From Oryza sativa Japonica Group (lineage: Eukaryota; Streptophyta; Magnoliopsida; Poales; Poaceae): a DNA stretch of 64,000 bases. The DNA is taken from NCBI RefSeq assembly GCF_034140825.1, contig NC_089037.1, positions 2,825,501 to 2,889,500 of the forward strand. The letters run 5' to 3'. A model generated the notes under the pieces. It had not been told where the DNA came from. It searched no databases and saw nothing but the letters and a program-made list of their open reading frames with translations. Position 1 is the first letter of the stretch. Each line of letters starts with the position of its first letter. A program made the position numbers and the translations under genes. This document shows positions 61,058 to 64,000 of the stretch, in pieces.

Positions 61058-61065
61058 CATTCACC

Positions 61066-62240
61066 TCTACCTCCTCGAAATTCCTAGTTTTGTTCGTCTT
61101 CTCTTGTGTATCTATTTCCTCTTGTGATTTTTGAGAGGTGATGGTATTTTTTAAGAGACATTGCTGATGGATGTTATTTTCCGAGGTGCTCCCACATTTC
61201 ACTATAGAAGAGAAAAAAGAGAGTCTATAAAAAAAACAGATCTAAAAATCTCACAACGGCACGGTTAATTTATATAAAACCGGCAAAAATCCTGCCGTTG
61301 ACTTACTGAACTAAAGAACAACCATCCAATAAGGAAAAAACTCCTAAACAAAGCTTTAAGGACACGCTAACAGAACGACGACATCGCCCAATCCAAACGA
61401 ATATAAGGTTTTCACCCGAAGAAATCTTTTGATGTGGAGTTGAATGAGGACTCCATAGCAACGCCTTCAAGAAAGTGAACAGCGTCAGAGGATGTCGCCG
61501 CCGCTAGCACCGTCAAGCCAAGCAAGACTTTCACCTTGGAGTCCTATCCAACCATATGCCACCTGCACATCGAAACTACTTGCACTATGTACACCACCTA
61601 CACACCACAACAACCCGCACCACGACTGGACAGCGCTGTTGATGACCCGCTCCTCCACCTAGCCGGGCCGCTGAGCTTCACCGAGTCGTGGAGCTGAACC
61701 ATCGCTACCACCAAACGCCACCATATAGGGACCACCATAGCACCTAGATCCGGATCTGGATCTGCACCGTTGATGAAATTGCCGTTAGAATTTCGATCAT
61801 CCCGCCACGATAAATGTATTATTTATCCTATAGCACTTAATGGAGAGATGCTAAGTACTAACGGAACATTAACGACGATGATATTTTTGAGACAAATTAA
61901 ATCGCTGATGCAATGACATTTCATGAAACTTGGACTTATTTGAAATTGTGTGCTTGTCAATTATATTTATTTGGATTTTCTCTTAGATTAATTATGCATC
62001 CTCCGTTCCTCCAGCCGATCGATCGTCCCGTCGATACACCAGAAAACGACCAGAAAACATTTTTTTTTGAACAAGGTAACGTGGCTATGCATGCCGAGAA
62101 GAGCTGAGGGAAGCAGGAAGAAGCATCCCCTGCTATTATTACACCCCCAGAAGTCGAAAGGCGCGATAGCCATGAACCGTCCAGCGCACGCGCGCGCCTC
62201 GACCGCTCACTCCTCTCCCGCGCTGACCACCTCTGCATGC
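61066..62240. other. Peroxidase upstream region, probably with transposon debris
   Basis: 61190-61780 has moderately GC-rich prose such as TTTTCACCCGAAGAAATC and GCAACGCCTTCAAGAAAGTG, reminiscent of non-coding ends of plant retro- or CACTA elements, but I cannot assign it. No gene seen. Confidence 0.3.
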
Positions 62241-62243
62241 GCT

Positions 62244-62250
62244 CTGTATA
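62244..62250 (+). promoter_or_regulatory. TATA box of the peroxidase gene
   Basis: TGTATAAGC, about 52 bp before the ATG at 62301, which implies a very short 5'UTR and rules out the upstream in-frame ATGs at 62091 and 62172 as starts. Confidence 0.6.
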
Positions 62251-62300
62251 AGCACGGCCCGCAACGAGCCCCACCATTGCACGATACTGGACCCCTCGTG

Positions 62301-63864
62301 ATGGACACCCGCCTCCCCCTCCTCCTCCTCCTCGCCGGCGTCGTCGCCGCCGCGGCGCCACTGCTCGCCACCGCCCAGCTCTCCGCCGACTTCTACTCCT
62401 CCACCTGCCCCAACGTCGAGAAGGTCGTCTCCACCGTCATCGAGCGCAAGTTCAAGGAGGACCCTACCACCTCCGCCCTCCTCCTCCGCCTCCTCTTCCA
62501 CGACTGCTTCGCCAATGTACGTTCACGTTCTACGACCTTGCCCGCCGCCGGCAATGGCGGATGCTGACTTGCATGTGATGTTGGATGCGTGCGTGCGTGT
62601 GCGTGTGTGGGTGGTGTAGGGATGCGACGCGTCGATCTTGATCGACCCGCTGTCGAACCAGAGCGCGGAGAAGGAGGCGGGGCCGAACATCTCGGTGAAG
62701 GGCTACGACATCATCGACGAGATCAAGACGGAGCTGGAGAAGGAGTGCCCGCAGGTGGTGTCGTGCGCGGACATCGTGGCGCTCAGCACGCGCGACAGCG
62801 TGCGCCTCGCCGGGGGCCCCAACTACGACGTGCCCACCGGCCGCCGCGACTCGCTCGTCTCCAACCGCGAGGAAGGCGACTCGCTCCCCGGCCCGGACAT
62901 CGCCGTCCCGAAGCTCATGGCGCAGTTCTCCGAGAAGGGGTTCAGCGCCGACGAGATGGTCGTCCTCCTCGCCGGCGGCCACTCCATCGGCAAGGCCAAG
63001 TGCTTCTTCATCGAGGTCGACGCGGCGCCCATCGACCCGACCTACCGCTCCAACATCACCGCCTTCTGCGACGGCAAGGACGGCGACAAGGGAGCCGTCC
63101 CCCTTGATCCCATCACCCCCGACGTCGTCGACCCCAACTACTTCGAACTCGTCATGGACAAGAAGATGCCGCTCACCATCGACCGCCTCATGGGGATGGA
63201 CGCAAGAACGAAGCCCATCGTGGAGTCCATGGGTAAAAAGACCGACCAGTTCGACGCCACCTTCGGCAAGGCCATGACGAAGCTCAGCGGCATGAAGGTC
63301 ATCACCGGCAAGGACGGCGAGATCAGGAAATCGTGCTCCGAGTTCAACAACCCGGTGAACACCGACGACGGCCCGTCCGTCATCCGGATCAGCTCGCTGA
63401 ACCCCGAGGAGATGATGGGCTCCTTTGCGCCGGCCACCGGGAAGTCCCCCTCCGCCGCCTCGGAGTCCAGGAAGGTGGCACCAGGCGGCGCCATGGAGGA
63501 AAGGATGGCGGCCGGTGAGGCGAAGACGGATGCTTCAGGCGGCGCCATGGCGGAAAGGTTGGCGGCCGGTGAGGCGAAGACGGCTGCTGCGGCCTCCGAG
63601 GATGAAAACCAAGCGGCAGCTGGTGGCGCCGCCGGCGATGAGGCGGCGGCGGAGGAGGAGGGGACCAAGTCCAACAAGAAGAAGGCCGAGCGGGTGACCG
63701 CAGAAGTACCTGCCGACGAGGCGGCGCCGGCGGCAAAGAAGCCGAGGGCGATGGGCGGACAATCGTTCAGCATGGCCGGCGCCGGCGCCGGCGGCGAGCC
63801 GGCGAAGAAGTCGACGGCGATGAAGAGCCAATCCTTCAGCATGGCGGGCCAGCCGCAACAGTAG
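62301..63864 (+). CDS. Secreted class III peroxidase with a long repetitive C-terminal tail
   Basis: Two exons in phase: 62301-62516 and 62620-63864, giving 486 residues. The signal peptide MDTRLPLLLLLAGVVAAAAP runs to about ATAQ, so the mature protein starts near LSADFYSSTCPN. The distal heme site is RLLFHDCFANGCDAS, the intron falling between N and G as is usual; the proximal histidine is in LLAGGHSIGKAKC. All eight disulfide cysteines of the family are seen, the last in IRKSCSEF (C311). It should oxidise phenolics with H2O2 in the cell wall or vacuole. The catalytic part ends near residue 325, the normal family end. About 160 extra residues follow, rich in Ala, Glu, Lys and Gly, with an 18-residue direct repeat (GGAMEERMAAGEAKTDAS) and a twice-used QSFSMAG. 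The tail is in frame with unbroken coding character. Confidence 0.93.
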
Positions 63865-63867
63865 ACG

Positions 63868-63902
63868 AAGAAGAAGAAGAAGAAGAAGAAGAAGAAGAAG
63901 AT
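63868..63902. repeat. (GAA)n microsatellite
   Basis: About 11 AAG/GAA units directly after the peroxidase stop codon, in the 3'UTR. Confidence 0.9.
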
Positions 63903-64000
63903 GCCGCGCTGCTAGCTGAGCCGTTCGCACGGCGGCCTGATCGAGCGCGCATTGCCATTTATCGTTTTTGATTTTCTCACTCTCTCTCTCGCCTGTTTGT

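Noticed and set aside
60322-61134. Several Gly/Ala/Pro/Arg-rich frames on both strands
   Set aside because: They are the GC-rich arms of the hAT-like element at 60445-61057.
62091-62300. Longer peroxidase starting at an upstream in-frame ATG
   Set aside because: The TATA box lies downstream of those ATGs, and the signal peptide begins at 62301.

Overview
The window is plant nuclear DNA. Genes are split by short GT-AG introns, coding starts are GC-rich while introns and spacers are AT-rich, and small Stowaway-like and Tourist-like MITEs are dense. Gene content and order (PHT1 phosphate transporter, macro/SEC14 protein, ELF6/REF6-type JmjC protein, GNAT, WDR3/Utp12, CDC48, ARA6-type Rab, HIPP, DP, class III peroxidase) match what I recall of the short arm of rice (Oryza sativa) chromosome 3, around Os03g0150600-Os03g0152300. 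That placement is from memory, not a search.

Layout. 1-1250 (-): 5' half of a PHT1 transporter, with a 5'UTR intron carrying a P1BS-like site. 1.6-6.5 kb: nested MITEs, a hAT-like element with a GC-rich repetitive interior, and three possible terminal exons of an unidentified minus-strand gene. 6754-11393 (-): a 14-exon macro + CRAL-TRIO gene with one in-frame TGA at codon 396. 11.4-16.7 kb: repeats, including a solo LTR with a perfect 5-bp target duplication. 16727-24743 (+): JmjC/C2H2 histone demethylase (Se14/JMJ701). 25450-25758 (-): small unknown protein. 27540-28223 (-): GNAT acetyltransferase. 29230-34911 (+): WDR3/Utp12 of the small-subunit processome. 36107-40011 (-): CDC48. 40874-43488 (-): ARA6/RABF1 GTPase. 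44-50 kb: gene-poor, with a 0.46-kb tandem duplication. 50110-51523 (-): two-HMA isoprenylated protein. 53948-58501 (+): DP partner of E2F, with a MULE in its last intron. 60445-61057: hAT-like element. 62301-63864 (+): class III peroxidase with an unusual repetitive C-terminal tail.

The genes are independent transcription units, not an operon: nutrient uptake, chromatin and cell-cycle control, ribosome assembly, protein extraction and degradation, endosomal traffic, metal or stress response and cell-wall redox. Exon models were built by hand; reading phase closes at every junction of every named multi-exon gene. I found no tRNA, rRNA or CRISPR, and no convincing new multi-gene system. The most notable items are the interrupted macro/SEC14 frame, the peroxidase tail, the MULE inside the DP gene and the tandem duplication at 44 kb.
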